A stretch of 64,000 nucleotides of DNA from an uncultured Saprospiraceae bacterium. Lineage in GTDB: Bacteria > Bacteroidota > Bacteroidia > Chitinophagales > Saprospiraceae. This document shows, in pieces, positions 29,453-39,707 of this stretch (position 1 is the stretch's first letter; each line of letters begins with the position of its first letter). Where the stretch lies: NCBI GenBank assembly GCA_937997635.1, contig CALLFA010000175.1:1-64000 (forward strand). Reading direction: 5' to 3'. Below the pieces are notes generated by a model. The model was not told the origin of the DNA. It made no database searches and saw only the letters and a list, made by a program, of their open reading frames with translations. The translations under genes and the position numbers were made by a program.

Positions 29453-29470
29453 TGTCTAGTTAATGTTCAA
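29453..29470 (+). promoter_or_regulatory. Possible weaker copy of the direct-repeat motif
   Basis: TGTCTAGTTAATGTTCAA keeps the 11-bp TGT period, but the second half-site is degenerate. It lies 97 bp upstream of the regulator start in the opposite orientation, between that gene and eda. Confidence 0.25.
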
Positions 29471-29558
29471 TAAAATTGAAGGCCTTTTTCTTGAAGTCTA
29501 GTAATTATTTAAGTGGACATGCCTGATCATGTAGAATCTCAATATATTCTATTCATAC

Positions 29559-30215
29559 TTATACATCAGTTTCAATTGCCTCTTTTAAAGAGTCTTTTAG
29601 GTGTTGAAAATGTACTTTTAAGCCATTCCAATCTTGTTCCTCAATGAGTGCTTTATCAAATAATCCACCACCCAGACCAACTGCACTTGCACCTGCCAAG
29701 AAAAAGGCTTCCAAATTTTCTGCATGTACACCACCAGTTGGGACAAGCTTTATCTTATTTAGTGGTGCTAGCACATTTTTTATGTATCCAGGACCAAGTT
29801 CGTTTGCTGGAAACACTTTGACAGCTGTAGCTCCCCACTCCCAAGCCTGATAAATTTCCGTTGGTGTATACGCTCCTGGGAAAACAGGAATTTCTCTACT
29901 TACACACACTTCTATTAGCTCCTTTATGGTAACAGGTGTAACGATGAATTGTGCGCCCGATTCCAAAGCTGCATGTAATTCTGAGAGCTTTGTTACTGTA
30001 CCAGCACCAATATTTATTTGAGGAAATGATTGTCGCAATCTCTTAATCAATTCAATTGCGTTATTTGTATTCATAGTGATCTCAAGATTGGTAAATCCAG
30101 TGTCTACAAACAATTGGGCCACTTTCAAAACTGTAGCCGCAGGTAAATTTCTCATAATACCAATTACAGGCACCATTTCATATAGTTCAAATGAAAAGCC
30201 TTTCTTATCTATCAT
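29559..30215 (-). CDS. eda: 2-dehydro-3-deoxyphosphogluconate (KDPG) aldolase
   Basis: This class I aldolase (218 aa from the ATG at 30215) cleaves 2-keto-3-deoxy-6-phosphogluconate, and often 4-hydroxy-2-oxoglutarate, to pyruvate plus glyceraldehyde 3-phosphate. Glu 45 in LEITMNT and the Schiff-base Lys 133 in AVKVFPANELGPGYIK are visible, as are GAGTV (about 71-75) and PTGGV (159-163). The frame opens at a TTG at 30269, but the ATG at 30215 gives the usual family N-terminus. It would be the last step of both the AHG route (through KDG) and any KDG route. The kinase that makes its phosphorylated substrate is not in this window. Confidence 0.93.
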   Translation of the reverse strand: MIDKKGFSFELYEMVPVIGIMRNLPAATVLKVAQLFVDTGFTNLEITMNTNNAIELIKRLRQSFPQINIGAGTVTKLSELHAALESGAQFIVTPVTIKELIEVCVSREIPVFPGAYTPTEIYQAWEWGATAVKVFPANELGPGYIKNVLAPLNKIKLVPTGGVHAENLEAFFLAGASAVGLGGGLFDKALIEEQDWNGLKVHFQHLKDSLKEAIETDV

Positions 30216-30611
30216 GTCATGTTTGATTATCGCAATGCATTTAATGCTTATACGGATGCTGTTTTGCAAAATTTAAATATACAATGGTTTATAAAAATAA
30301 ATGGAGAGGTCACCCAGGCCACTGTCTTTTAGTTAAGGGTATAAAAAGCAGACACCCTGAGTGTAAGCTCTAGTCAAATTAAGAATGAGAATTCCACTTC
30401 GGCAATGGTCTAATTGATAAACAGAAGGCAAGTAATTTAAGTATCTGATTTTCAATTAATTAACAACTTTATTTACATTTTATATAAGGAATAATATCTA
30501 ATATTTACATTTTTTGTTATGAATATTATACAATAATTACATTTTTTGTAACGTATATTGAACTGATACTACATTTTTGTGTACGAATAATATGCATTTA
30601 GTAGTCAAAAA
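30216..30611. other. Divergent gap between eda and the AAA ATPase gene
   Basis: This AT-rich gap of about 400 bp is dominated on its right side by four 32-bp repeats that end 11 bp before the ATPase ATG. The left 250 bp shows no gene and no operator copy that I can find. Confidence 0.6.
30473..30600 (+). repeat. Four tandem 32-bp imperfect repeats (iteron-like)
   Basis: Units start at 30473, 30505, 30537 and 30569, with an exact 32-bp period. Each begins (T/C)TACATTTT; the last three continue TTTGT(N)A, and all share AT-rich text close to GAATATTAT around position 17-25. The array ends 11 bp before the ATPase start codon. A period of three helical turns suggests a cooperatively bound operator. 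Confidence 0.75.
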
Positions 30612-31946
30612 ATGGAATTTAAGAGAGATACATATAATCAATTATTAGCTTGGAAATCCAAAGCAGGTAGAAAGCCTCTCCTGCTAATGGGGGCTAGACA
30701 AATAGGTAAAACGACTGTACTCCAGTCTTTTGGATCTAAAGAATATGAAGATTATGTATATATAAATTTAGAACGCGAAATAGAAGTACACAGTTTTTTC
30801 AGCGGTAGCAAAGATCCAGAAATTATTTTGGATAGATTAAGTTTGTTGCATGGTGCCAAGATCATTCCAGGGGCGACATTATTGATTTTGGATGAGATAC
30901 AAGAGTGTCGAGATGCATTGACGGCACTAAAATATTTTGATGAAGAAAGGCCTGATATTCACATTATTGGTGCAGGATCCTTGTTAGGACTTACTATTGC
31001 AAATGCTAAAAGTTTTCCAGTGGGCAAAGTTGAGTTTTTAGATATGCATCCGATGTCTTTTGCTGAATATCTATCCACTGCAGATCAAAAACTGAACCAT
31101 GTCTATCATCATTACTTAGCAAAGGAAAATATCGAAACACTACCTACTGCCTTCTTCAATCCTCTACAGAATATTTTTACAGAATACCTTTTATATGGTG
31201 GAATGCCTGAAGTAGCTTCATCTTATCTCGATAACCGAAATATGCTTAAAGCACAGGAAATACAAGACCGTATTCTTCGAGCATATGAGATGGACTTTGT
31301 AAAGCATGCTGACAAGACGACATCTGCCAAAATAAAGCAAACATGGGATGTAATACCGGCTCAATTAGCTTCAGAAAATAAAAAGTTTATTTATGGAATA
31401 ATCAAGAAAGGGGCTAGAGCATCTGAGTTTGAAAAAGCCATACAATGGTTAAATGAGGCTGGACTCACTTATCAAGTTAATAGAATTAAAAAAATTGGAA
31501 TCCCTTTAAAAGCATATGAGGATTTTAATACCTTCAAATTGTATGTATTCGAAACTGGATTACTTATTCGCTTGGCAAGATTGGATCCAAGAGCATTTGT
31601 TCTAGGGGATGAGTTATTTACAGAGTTCAAAGGTTCAATTGCAGAAAACTATGTGTGTGCAGCTTTGAAAAAAGAATTCAGACGAGTACCACACTATTGG
31701 TCTTCAGAAGGTAAGGCTGAAGTCGACTTTTTAATAGAAAGTATTAACAATATCATCCCACTTGAGGTCAAATCTGGGAATTCTACAAAAGCAAAAAGTC
31801 TTGCAGTATATAAGAAAAAATATAATCCAAAACTGAGAATTAGGATATCCAACTTAAATTTAAAAATCACAGATGATTTACTGAATATCCCATTATTTTA
31901 TGCGGACCATACTAAATCCATAATTGAAAAAGTATTGAAAATATAA
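30612..31946 (+). CDS. AAA-family ATPase with DUF4143 domain
   Basis: This 444-residue ATPase has Walker A GARQIGKTT at about residues 27-35, Walker B LLILDEIQEC near 95, a sensor-like GAGSLLG near 125, and a C-terminal DUF4143 region with VDFLIE and PLEVKSG, which resembles a degenerate PD-(D/E)xK nuclease core. Such AAA_14/DUF4143 proteins are very common and mostly uncharacterised; some have been discussed as toxin-like or defence-associated, but the function is unknown. It stands alone, unrelated to the sugar genes on either side, under an unusual 32-bp repeat array. It may be a lineage-specific insertion, although no mobile-element ends are visible. Confidence 0.88.
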   Translation: MEFKRDTYNQLLAWKSKAGRKPLLLMGARQIGKTTVLQSFGSKEYEDYVYINLEREIEVHSFFSGSKDPEIILDRLSLLHGAKIIPGATLLILDEIQECRDALTALKYFDEERPDIHIIGAGSLLGLTIANAKSFPVGKVEFLDMHPMSFAEYLSTADQKLNHVYHHYLAKENIETLPTAFFNPLQNIFTEYLLYGGMPEVASSYLDNRNMLKAQEIQDRILRAYEMDFVKHADKTTSAKIKQTWDVIPAQLASENKKFIYGIIKKGARASEFEKAIQWLNEAGLTYQVNRIKKIGIPLKAYEDFNTFKLYVFETGLLIRLARLDPRAFVLGDELFTEFKGSIAENYVCAALKKEFRRVPHYWSSEGKAEVDFLIESINNIIPLEVKSGNSTKAKSLAVYKKKYNPKLRIRISNLNLKITDDLLNIPLFYADHTKSIIEKVLKI

Positions 31947-32011
31947 TGTCATGCTAAATGGGAGTTGAATTCATTTTGTGCAATGAGGATTAATAATTGT
32001 CCCGTAGAATC

Positions 32012-32090
32012 ACATGTTGTACCTACGGCACAAGGATCTATTTGTGTATCATGACTACCAATATTCAGTTCCTATGTAATAACCACTATA
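32012..32090 (-). repeat. Interspersed intergenic repeat, copy 2 (inverted relative to 12116)
   Basis: Read on the minus strand it gives TGGTTATTACATAG, AATATTGGTAGTCAT and TTGTGCCGTAGGTACAA, matching 12116-12202. The GGGACTA hairpin arm is partly lost. The two copies flank a 20-kb stretch in opposite orientation. Confidence 0.7.
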
Positions 32091-32267
32091 CATATCCTTC
32101 AAAGACACCTATCATGATGACATTTTTATCATCTTCATCTAACAATCATTGTCATACCATTGCTGTAAATTTTGAATAAAGATCATTTAGGGACTATTTA
32201 CTAACCCAACTCAATGGCTTTGATAAATTAATTCAATAATGTGAACACTAGTAAACTAACAAATGAT

Positions 32268-32285
32268 TGTCTATTAATTGTACAG
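32268..32285 (+). promoter_or_regulatory. Direct-repeat operator upstream of GH117 number 2
   Basis: TGTCTATTAATTGTACAG keeps the 11-bp period between half-sites and ends 46 bp before the ATG at 32331. Confidence 0.55.
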
Positions 32286-32330
32286 TAATTCTCATATAGG
32301 ATAACTGACAAATTGGTTATCTTATACAAC

Positions 32331-33626
32331 ATGAAATCTCTACTCATTGGCATGTTTGTCGTATTACTATATTTCATTGGTTGTAAGAATGAAAAACAAG
32401 GAATACAAAATGCCTTACCAGTCGCACCTTTCCCTTACCTACTTCCAGAAGAAAAACCAAAACAACAACTAAGCAAAGCAGTTAATCGTAATTATGATAA
32501 TTATCCAGCTGCCAGACCTGAGCATAATGAATTGTATACCTTATTCAAATATTCTGAAATTTCAGGTTTTGATTATAATGGTCATGATGGCACAATTTCA
32601 CGTAGAGATCCATCAAAGGTGATTTTTGAAAATGGTAAATATTATGTGTGGTACACGCATAGAGAAACAGCCACACCACCGAGAGGAGCAGATGCCTCAA
32701 GTGATGTCATTCCGTCCAGTGATTGGGATTTAGCAGAAATCTGGTATGCCACAAGTGTAGATGGATTTAATTGGGAAGAACAAGGCGTCGCCATTAAACG
32801 ACCACCCAAACCACAAGTGGGTTGGCGCTCCGTATCAACTGCGGACATTTTGAAATGGGAAGGCAAATTCTATTTGTACTATCAAGGGTTCATGGAAGCA
32901 AGTGGTAAACGTGGTGATGATTGTCCTGTCACTATGTCTATGGCTAATTCGCCGGATGGTCCATGGACACCGCTAGGAGAAATTGTCATTCCTAATGGTG
33001 GTGAAGGCGAATGGGATCAGTATTCAATCCACGATCCCTACCCTATTGTCTACAAAGGAAAAATCTACTTATACTACAAATCTGATTTTGACAGAAATCC
33101 AGAATGGGTCAGAATGGAAGGCCTTGCTATTGCGGACAAACCAACAGGCCCATTCAAAAAACATGAACTTAATCCTATATTAAATTCGGGGCATGAGACA
33201 ACATTATTTCCATTTAAGACAGGTATGGCTGCTTTACTCGCAAAAGATGGTAACGAGCATAATACCATTCAATATTCACCTGATGGCATCAACTTCGACA
33301 TTGCCTCAATTGTAGAATTTATGCCCGCTGCTGGAGGACCATATGTGCCTGATGCATTTACCAATACTGATTATGGCAAAGGCATTACCTGGGGCATTTC
33401 TCATTTTATAAATCTTGGTGGCAAAGGACAATATCATTCCATGTTGACCAGATTTGATTGTGATCTCAGTCTTGATGTGAACATTCCAGAAATGAAAAAG
33501 CACCGAATAAACCATAAACCTGATGTCTATTGGAGACATGCCATTAGTGATAAACTGAAAGAAGACATTCTGTCAAAAAATAAAAGACAGGCAGAAGAAT
33601 GGTTTAATCAAAATAGTACTAAATGA
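32331..33626 (+). CDS. GH117-family glycoside hydrolase, second paralogue, lipoprotein
   Basis: This 431-residue protein is counted from the ATG at 32331, which gives a clean lipoprotein leader (lipobox YFIGC, Cys 18); the frame also opens at an upstream TTG. The GH117 active-site set is present: Asp 93 in ISRRDPS, His 234-Asp 235 in SIHDPYP, and His 288-Glu 289 in NSGHE. Compared with the paralogue at 10788 it has extra N-terminal sequence and a different loop after the first motif (about 112-132), so the substrate may differ, for example substituted or D-configured anhydro-galactose or another terminal sugar. Its stop overlaps the PSD1 gene start (ATGA), so the two are translationally coupled. 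Confidence 0.85.
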   Translation: MKSLLIGMFVVLLYFIGCKNEKQGIQNALPVAPFPYLLPEEKPKQQLSKAVNRNYDNYPAARPEHNELYTLFKYSEISGFDYNGHDGTISRRDPSKVIFENGKYYVWYTHRETATPPRGADASSDVIPSSDWDLAEIWYATSVDGFNWEEQGVAIKRPPKPQVGWRSVSTADILKWEGKFYLYYQGFMEASGKRGDDCPVTMSMANSPDGPWTPLGEIVIPNGGEGEWDQYSIHDPYPIVYKGKIYLYYKSDFDRNPEWVRMEGLAIADKPTGPFKKHELNPILNSGHETTLFPFKTGMAALLAKDGNEHNTIQYSPDGINFDIASIVEFMPAAGGPYVPDAFTNTDYGKGITWGISHFINLGGKGQYHSMLTRFDCDLSLDVNIPEMKKHRINHKPDVYWRHAISDKLKEDILSKNKRQAEEWFNQNSTK

Positions 33627-36600
33627 AAAAAAATATACTGAGTATTTGGGCCTCGCTTAGTTTATTGATAGTACTTCTATGTGTATCTGTTTCATGTGGT
33701 GTTGATCTGCCTGAAGACTTAGCCTTGGAGTATGACCGTTTACCGGATGAATTAGATTTTAATGTGCACGTCAAGCCTATTTTATCCGACAAATGTTATT
33801 TATGTCATGGACCCGATGAAGCAAAGCGCGAAGCAGATCTCCGTTTGGATGATCCAGAAATAGCGTTTAACAATTTGACTAGCTCCAATAGACCAGCTTT
33901 AAAAAAAGGAAATGCCAAGCATAGCGAAGTCTACCATAGAATCATATCAGATGAAGAGGATTATAAAATGCCTACACCAGAATCCAATTTATACCTCACC
34001 AACAGAGAAAAAGCCATTATCATAAAATGGATTGAAGAAGGTGCAGAATATAAAGATCATTGGGCATTTATAAAACCACAATCGGTTGTTCCTCCAGAAG
34101 TTAATCAAAGCGATTGGGTCATAAATCCAATTGATAATTTCATTGCCAAAAAATTGGAAGAAGAAGCACTCATTCCATCTCAACAAGCTGATAAAGAATT
34201 GTTGTTACGCAGGGTTTCATTTGACTTGACTGGTCTGCCACCAACTCAAGAGGATTTACATACATTCATCAATGATGGGGGTCCTGATGCTTATGAAAAA
34301 CAAATTGATCGATTATTAAACTCTCCTCACTATGGTGAGAAAATGGCAATTGACTGGATGGACTTGGCTAGGTATTCAGACACACATGGCTACACAGTAG
34401 ACTTTTATAGGGATGTCAGTCCGTGGCGAGATTGGGTGATAAAGTCGTTCAATGAGAATATGAGCTATGCTCAATTCGTTGAATGGCAACTTGCAGGTGA
34501 CATGTTACCACAAGCAACTGAGGAACAAATAATCGCTACTGTATTCAATCGCCTTCACCCACAAAATTTGGAAGATGGCATTATTGGTGAAGAATTTAGA
34601 GTAGAGTATGTCGTAGATCGCACATCAACTACAGCGCAAGGTATCATGGCCATGACATACAGTTGTGCAAGGTGCCATGACCATAAGTTTGATCCCATTT
34701 CTCAAAAGAATTTTTATGAGATGTATAGCTTTTTCAATAACGTCAATGAAGCTGGCTTGATACCTCGTGAGTCATCTACACCGGTCCCAACCTTACTAAT
34801 GGCAACCGATTCTCAAAAGGCATATATAGCTCAACTGGAACAATTGGTTGCAGCAAAAGAACAAGAAGTAGCCATAATTAATGATGAAGAAAAAAGTGAA
34901 GTGCGAAAATGGATCAACAATCTAGATAGGAGCGACTTTTCAAAAGATATCCCCACTCGTGGACTTGTCGCTAAGTATGATTTAGAAGGCAATCTGGTGA
35001 ATAAGGTAGGAAACAAAAAAACGGCAAAAATGAATCTGGAATTCGCCGGAGAACAAGAAGCCTTGTTCACAGAAGGCTACAATAATCAAGGATTATCTTT
35101 TGATGGAGATGCATGGATGGAATTGGGTAAGGTTGGCATTTTTCACCGTAAAGATCCTTTCAGTATCGGTCTGAGAATTAATATTCCAGAAGAATTGGAG
35201 GAAGGCGTTATTTTCCATAAATGCAAAGGAACACAACTTCATGCCTATCGGGGATATCATTTGTATCTGAAGGATAATAAATTAGAGATCATGTTTTCGC
35301 ATACTTGGCCAGACAATGCCATTCAAAAGAAAACAATATCAGAAATTCCTAAGGGCGAATGGATTCATCTCATGCTCACTTACGACGGCTCTAGCAAAGC
35401 AAAAGGCATCAAGCTTTATCTGAATGGTGAAGAACTACAAACAGAAACTAACATTGATAATCTCTTTAAGGATATCGTCTTCTTTGATTATGTAGATGTC
35501 ATCTACTCTGAACCATTAGAACCAGGCATCAAAATAGGAGGACGATGGAGAGGTGTCGGGATAAAGGATGCAATTGTGGATGATTTCCTTGTTTATGCTG
35601 TTGAACTATCAGCGTTGGAAGTGTTGCAGATCGCAAACCCTACTTCATTTGCATCCATAACAGATCAAGAATTTGCTATAAATGATCGAAAGCAAGATTT
35701 ACTTTCAGAATTTTATGTGAAGAACAAGTCCCACAAAGCGAAAACTGTAGCCAAAGAACTCATCAATTTGAGGTCTGAACTTTTTGACAGTCTCGAAAAT
35801 ATCAAAGAGTTAATGGTAATGAAAGAGATGGATGAACCAAGACAAGCGTTTATTTTAGATCGAGGAATCTATGATGCCTATGGTGAAAAAGTCTATCCAA
35901 ACATGCCTGAGCATATCTTACCATGGGCTGAGGAGTTACCAAAAAATAGGCTAGGTTTGGCTAAGTGGTTAACGGATCCAAACCACCCACTCACTGCACG
36001 GGTAGCTGTTAATCGCTATTGGCAAAATTACTTTGGAAAAGGCATTGTCCGTACAACTGAAGATTTTGGAAACCAAGGAGAATTACCTACTCATCCCGAA
36101 TTACTTGATTGGCTTGCATTGGAATTTATTAAGTCTGATTGGGATGTTAAAGCCTTACAAAAGCTGATCGTCATGTCAGCTACCTATAGACAATCTTCTT
36201 TCACAACTGATAAGCTTCTTAATAATGATCCTGAAAATACATTACTTGCCAGAGGCCCTTCATTAAGATTGACAAGTGAAATGATGAGGGATAATGCCCT
36301 AGCGGCAAGCGGATTACTCAATACCAAAATTGGTGGTGAAAGCGTCAGGTCATACCAGCCAGACGGCTTATGGTTGATGAATGGAGACAAATATGTACAG
36401 GACACAGGAGACAAACTGTACAGAAGAAGCTTATACACTCTCTGGAAACGCACCGTGCCAAACCCCACATTGTCTACATTTGATCAACCAGAACGTTCGG
36501 AATGTACAATGCGCCGACAGAAAACAAACACGCCATTGCAAGCACTTGTTTTACTTAATGACCCGACGTATGTAGAAGCCGCAAAAGTACTTGGAGAAAT

Positions 36601-36871
36601 GATAACCAAGGAAGGGGCTACCAAAGAAAGCATTGCTATGGTATATAAAAAGATTACTTGCAAAACAGCATCAGAGGAAGAACTCTTAAAGCTAAAAGAG
36701 TTGCAAGAAAACGAATATGAAAACTTCAAGTCAGATCAAGCAAAGAGGAAAGGTTGGGTTTCATCAGGTCAATATCAAATAAATCCAGCCTTGGATGGAA
36801 ACTTAGTAGCTGCTAATGCAATAGTGGCAAGCGTCATTTTGAACTCTGATGCAAGCATAACAAAAAGATAG
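33623..36871 (+). CDS. PSD1 lipoprotein with planctomycete-type cytochrome c, DUF1549, LamG-like and DUF1553 domains
   Basis: This 1082-residue protein has lipobox SVSC (Cys 25). Domains in order: PSCyt1 with a haem-binding CYLCHG (about 53-58), DUF1549 at about 165-365 ([30 protein letters not shown]), a concanavalin/LamG-like insert at about 440-670 ([12 protein letters not shown]), and DUF1553 at about 770-1030 ([30 protein letters not shown]). A second [12 protein letters not shown] motif near 350 may bind another haem. Such proteins pair with DUF1501 proteins in Planctomycetes, Verrucomicrobia and some Bacteroidota near carbohydrate genes. Their reaction is unknown; a redox or surface role is inferred. 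Coupling to a GH117 gene is unusual context. Confidence 0.88.
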   Translation: MKKNILSIWASLSLLIVLLCVSVSCGVDLPEDLALEYDRLPDELDFNVHVKPILSDKCYLCHGPDEAKREADLRLDDPEIAFNNLTSSNRPALKKGNAKHSEVYHRIISDEEDYKMPTPESNLYLTNREKAIIIKWIEEGAEYKDHWAFIKPQSVVPPEVNQSDWVINPIDNFIAKKLEEEALIPSQQADKELLLRRVSFDLTGLPPTQEDLHTFINDGGPDAYEKQIDRLLNSPHYGEKMAIDWMDLARYSDTHGYTVDFYRDVSPWRDWVIKSFNENMSYAQFVEWQLAGDMLPQATEEQIIATVFNRLHPQNLEDGIIGEEFRVEYVVDRTSTTAQGIMAMTYSCARCHDHKFDPISQKNFYEMYSFFNNVNEAGLIPRESSTPVPTLLMATDSQKAYIAQLEQLVAAKEQEVAIINDEEKSEVRKWINNLDRSDFSKDIPTRGLVAKYDLEGNLVNKVGNKKTAKMNLEFAGEQEALFTEGYNNQGLSFDGDAWMELGKVGIFHRKDPFSIGLRINIPEELEEGVIFHKCKGTQLHAYRGYHLYLKDNKLEIMFSHTWPDNAIQKKTISEIPKGEWIHLMLTYDGSSKAKGIKLYLNGEELQTETNIDNLFKDIVFFDYVDVIYSEPLEPGIKIGGRWRGVGIKDAIVDDFLVYAVELSALEVLQIANPTSFASITDQEFAINDRKQDLLSEFYVKNKSHKAKTVAKELINLRSELFDSLENIKELMVMKEMDEPRQAFILDRGIYDAYGEKVYPNMPEHILPWAEELPKNRLGLAKWLTDPNHPLTARVAVNRYWQNYFGKGIVRTTEDFGNQGELPTHPELLDWLALEFIKSDWDVKALQKLIVMSATYRQSSFTTDKLLNNDPENTLLARGPSLRLTSEMMRDNALAASGLLNTKIGGESVRSYQPDGLWLMNGDKYVQDTGDKLYRRSLYTLWKRTVPNPTLSTFDQPERSECTMRRQKTNTPLQALVLLNDPTYVEAAKVLGEMITKEGATKESIAMVYKKITCKTASEEELLKLKELQENEYENFKSDQAKRKGWVSSGQYQINPALDGNLVAANAIVASVILNSDASITKR

Positions 36872-36875
36872 TTCT

Positions 36876-38366
36876 ATGAGTCATCATCATCATGAAATAA
36901 AAAAAATAATCCACCCAGAATTTACTGCCATAAATACACAAATGGACAGGCGGAATTTTCTGACAAAAAGTTCGCTCGGACTAGGTGCTGCAGCTTTAGG
37001 AATGCTGATGTCACCAGAAAAACTCTTTGCTGCAAACAATAAGCCAAAGGAGTTAAATGGTTTACCAGGACTCCCCCACTTTGCAGCAAAAGCAAAAAGA
37101 ATCGTTTACCTGTTTCAGAGTGGTGGTCCGTCCCAACTAGAAACATGGGATTACAAACCCAAACTCTATGAGCTGTACGGCCAAGAGTTACCAGAATCTA
37201 TACGAAAAGGACAACGATTAACCAGTATGAGTGCGTCTCAAGCCACCTTCCCTTTAGTCCCTTCCATTTTTAAATTTAATCAACACGGGAAAAGTGGCAC
37301 TTGGGTGAGCGAGTTAATGCCGTATACAGCAGAGATGGTTGATGATCTGTGTATCATGAAGACCATCTACACAGAACAAATAAATCATGATCCAGCTATT
37401 ACATTTCTTCAGACAGGAAATCAATTAGCAGGAAGACCTTCCATCGGTGCTTGGTTGAGTTATGGACTTGGGTCGTCAAATGAGAACTTGCCAGCCTTCA
37501 TTGTATTGATCTCTAAAAAAGGTGGAGGCCAACCACTATATTCTCGTTTATGGGGCAATGGTTTTTTGCCTACAGAACACCAGGGAGTTCGATTCAGATC
37601 TGGAAAAGATCCAGTTTTGTTTTTAAACAATCCAGAAAACTATGATGGCGAAGATAGAGAGCGAATGTTAACTTGTCTGAAGGAAATCAATCAAATCCAA
37701 AACAGCACTTACGGTGATCCAGAAGTAAACGCACGAATCGCACAATACGAAATGGCATTTCGCATGCAAACCTCGATACCGGAGGTAACCGATCTATCGG
37801 ACGAACCCGATGACATTTTTGAGATGTATGGTGAAGATAGTCGCGATCCTGGTACATATGCGGCTAATTGTTTGTTGGCTAGAAAGCTTCTGGAAAAGGA
37901 TGTCAAGTTCGTCCAGTTGTACCACCAAGGATGGGATGCGCACAACTATTTGCCAAAAAACATGCGCAATCAATTTCAGAAGACTGACCAGCCAACAGCA
38001 GCCTTACTCAAAGATCTCAAACAAAGAGGCATGCTTGATGACACATTAGTGATTTGGGGAGGAGAATTTGGGCGAACAGTTTATTCGCAAGGCAAATTGA
38101 CTGACACTAATTATGGCAGAGATCATCATCCCAGATGTTTTAGTATGTGGATGGCAGGCGCAGGTGTAAAGCCTGGTTTTAGTTATGGCCTTACAGACGA
38201 TTTTAGTTATAACATAGTAGAGAACCCTGTACATGTTCATGACTTCCATGCCACACTCATGCACTTGATGGGCATAGATCACGAACGACTCATCTTCAAA
38301 CATCAAGGTCGCAGATATAGATTGACCGATGTACATGGGCATGTGGTGAATGATATATTAAGTTGA
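36876..38366 (+). CDS. DUF1501 protein with Tat signal
   Basis: This 496-residue partner of the PSD1 protein starts 4 bp after the PSD1 stop. A twin-arginine-type signal [19 protein letters not shown] lies at about residues 24-42, so it is exported folded and possibly metal-bound. The body has DUF1501 features that resemble the alkaline phosphatase/sulfatase fold: [16 protein letters not shown] at about 80, [12 protein letters not shown] at about 390, and [21 protein letters not shown] at about 410. The native start [10 protein letters not shown] is a natural histidine run. The function of the family is not established; the fixed pairing with PSD1 implies a shared complex. Confidence 0.88.
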   Translation: MSHHHHEIKKIIHPEFTAINTQMDRRNFLTKSSLGLGAAALGMLMSPEKLFAANNKPKELNGLPGLPHFAAKAKRIVYLFQSGGPSQLETWDYKPKLYELYGQELPESIRKGQRLTSMSASQATFPLVPSIFKFNQHGKSGTWVSELMPYTAEMVDDLCIMKTIYTEQINHDPAITFLQTGNQLAGRPSIGAWLSYGLGSSNENLPAFIVLISKKGGGQPLYSRLWGNGFLPTEHQGVRFRSGKDPVLFLNNPENYDGEDRERMLTCLKEINQIQNSTYGDPEVNARIAQYEMAFRMQTSIPEVTDLSDEPDDIFEMYGEDSRDPGTYAANCLLARKLLEKDVKFVQLYHQGWDAHNYLPKNMRNQFQKTDQPTAALLKDLKQRGMLDDTLVIWGGEFGRTVYSQGKLTDTNYGRDHHPRCFSMWMAGAGVKPGFSYGLTDDFSYNIVENPVHVHDFHATLMHLMGIDHERLIFKHQGRRYRLTDVHGHVVNDILS

Positions 38367-38432
38367 AATAATTGATTTCTTTAATTTCCTTCAATCCAAG
38401 GGGGATATGACATTGCTAGGAAAATTGAAAAA

Positions 38433-39707
38433 TTAACTTCCCAATAGCCTTGGCAGAAAAAGAGAAACCTCTGGAACCAATGTTACAATAGCAAGGACAA
38501 TTAAACTGACAAAAAGAAAGGGCAACACTTCTTTACTAATATTACCTATCGACTCTTTGCCTACACTAGATGCAACAAATAAACAGACACCTACAGGTGG
38601 AGTTGTCAATCCAATAATCAAATTCAGTACAGCAATTATTGCAAAGTGTATAGGGTCAACTCCGACAGATACCGCAATTTTTAATAGAATTGGAAATAAG
38701 ATTAGCAAAGCAGCAATGGTCTCCATAAATGATCCAATAACAATCAATATCAAATTGATAATAAGCAGAACAACGTATTTATTGTCAGTGAAGGACAGTA
38801 ACTCTGAAGAAATAAACTGAGGGAATCGCTCAATGATAAGAATCCATCCAAATAAATTGGCAAAACCTATTAACAACATTAAAGATGCTGTGGTGCTAAT
38901 GGATTCTACAATCGTTTTATTGAGATTTTTAATCGTTAATTCTTTATAGACAAACATGCCTATCATGGCTGCGTAAAGAACAGCAATGATGGATGCCTCC
39001 GTTGGTGTAAACACACCGCCAATGATGCCATACAGAATGATGAAAATCATCAACAATGCCCAAAAGGTATTTTTAAAACTCAACAGCACTTGCTTGATCG
39101 AACTTCTCGGATGTTTGGGGTAATTTCTTTTCGTCGCTATATAAGACGCCGTTACCATCATACCTAGCCCCAAGAGAAAACCTGGTAGTGCGCCTGCAAG
39201 AAATAATTTACCAACTGATAACCCGCTCAAAGTGGCAGCAATAATTAAAGGGACACTTGGTGGTATAATAGGACCAACAGTAGACGAAGCAGCAGTCAGT
39301 GCACATGAATATGCCCCACCATAACCTTCTTTTTTCATTGCTGGGATCAAAATGGATCCAATACTTGCAGTGTCTGAAACAGCTGTACCAGATATGCCAG
39401 CAAAAATCATAGAAGCACCTATGTTGGCTAAGGACAGACCACCTCTAATGTGTCCAAGAAGGTGATTGCAAAAAACAATAATCTTATCCGTAAGGCCTCC
39501 TTGATTCATTAAATTGCCAGCCAGTATAAACCCAGGCACACTTAATAAAACAAAAATGTCTATCCCCGAATACATCTTCATGGGTAGGACAACTAAAGAA
39601 ATATCTGCACAGACGAGATATGCCAGACATGCCAATCCCAAAGAAATAGCAATTGGAAATCGGAGCACCAAACAAACAACAAAAACCAAAAACAATATCC
39701 AGATCAT
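38433..39707 (-). CDS. dctM: TRAP transporter large permease subunit
   Basis: This 424-residue membrane protein of the DctM type has about 12 hydrophobic segments. Typical phrases are VPGFILAGNLMNQGG near 54, ISGTAVSDTASIGSILIPAMKKEGY near 104, and NLIIGLTTPPVGVCLFVASSVG near 362. With DctQ it forms the sodium-driven channel fed by the DctP binding protein. It overlaps the DctQ gene by 4 bp. The operon order is dctP, dctQ, dctM on the minus strand. The substrate is probably an organic acid; in this context a sugar acid such as an anhydrogalactonate, galactonate or uronate is plausible. Confidence 0.93.
   Translation of the reverse strand: MIWILFLVFVVCLVLRFPIAISLGLACLAYLVCADISLVVLPMKMYSGIDIFVLLSVPGFILAGNLMNQGGLTDKIIVFCNHLLGHIRGGLSLANIGASMIFAGISGTAVSDTASIGSILIPAMKKEGYGGAYSCALTAASSTVGPIIPPSVPLIIAATLSGLSVGKLFLAGALPGFLLGLGMMVTASYIATKRNYPKHPRSSIKQVLLSFKNTFWALLMIFIILYGIIGGVFTPTEASIIAVLYAAMIGMFVYKELTIKNLNKTIVESISTTASLMLLIGFANLFGWILIIERFPQFISSELLSFTDNKYVVLLIINLILIVIGSFMETIAALLILFPILLKIAVSVGVDPIHFAIIAVLNLIIGLTTPPVGVCLFVASSVGKESIGNISKEVLPFLFVSLIVLAIVTLVPEVSLFLPRLLGS

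Larger units (their letters stand above)
31947..32330. other. Gap upstream of the second GH117 operon
   Basis: This region of about 384 bp contains the inverted copy of the interspersed repeat (32012-32090) and the operator at 32268. A short open frame at 31997-32179 overlaps the repeat and is not credible as a gene. Confidence 0.6.

Noticed and set aside
29452-29459. TTGTCTAG alone as a regulatory site
   Set aside because: The single half-site also occurs inside coding regions (for example 29337, and on the other strand near 1547 and 18501), so only the paired 11-bp arrangement was counted as an operator.
30473-30600. Possible CRISPR array
   Set aside because: The 32-bp units abut with no unique spacers and are imperfect; there are no cas genes.
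31997-32179. 60-residue open frame upstream of the second GH117 gene
   Set aside because: It falls on the interspersed repeat that also occurs, inverted, at 12116; the frame is not kept in the other copy.
36876-36905. MSHHHH start of the DUF1501 protein looks like an affinity tag
   Set aside because: It is followed by natural sequence and a Tat signal; only four His codons occur and there is no vector context.
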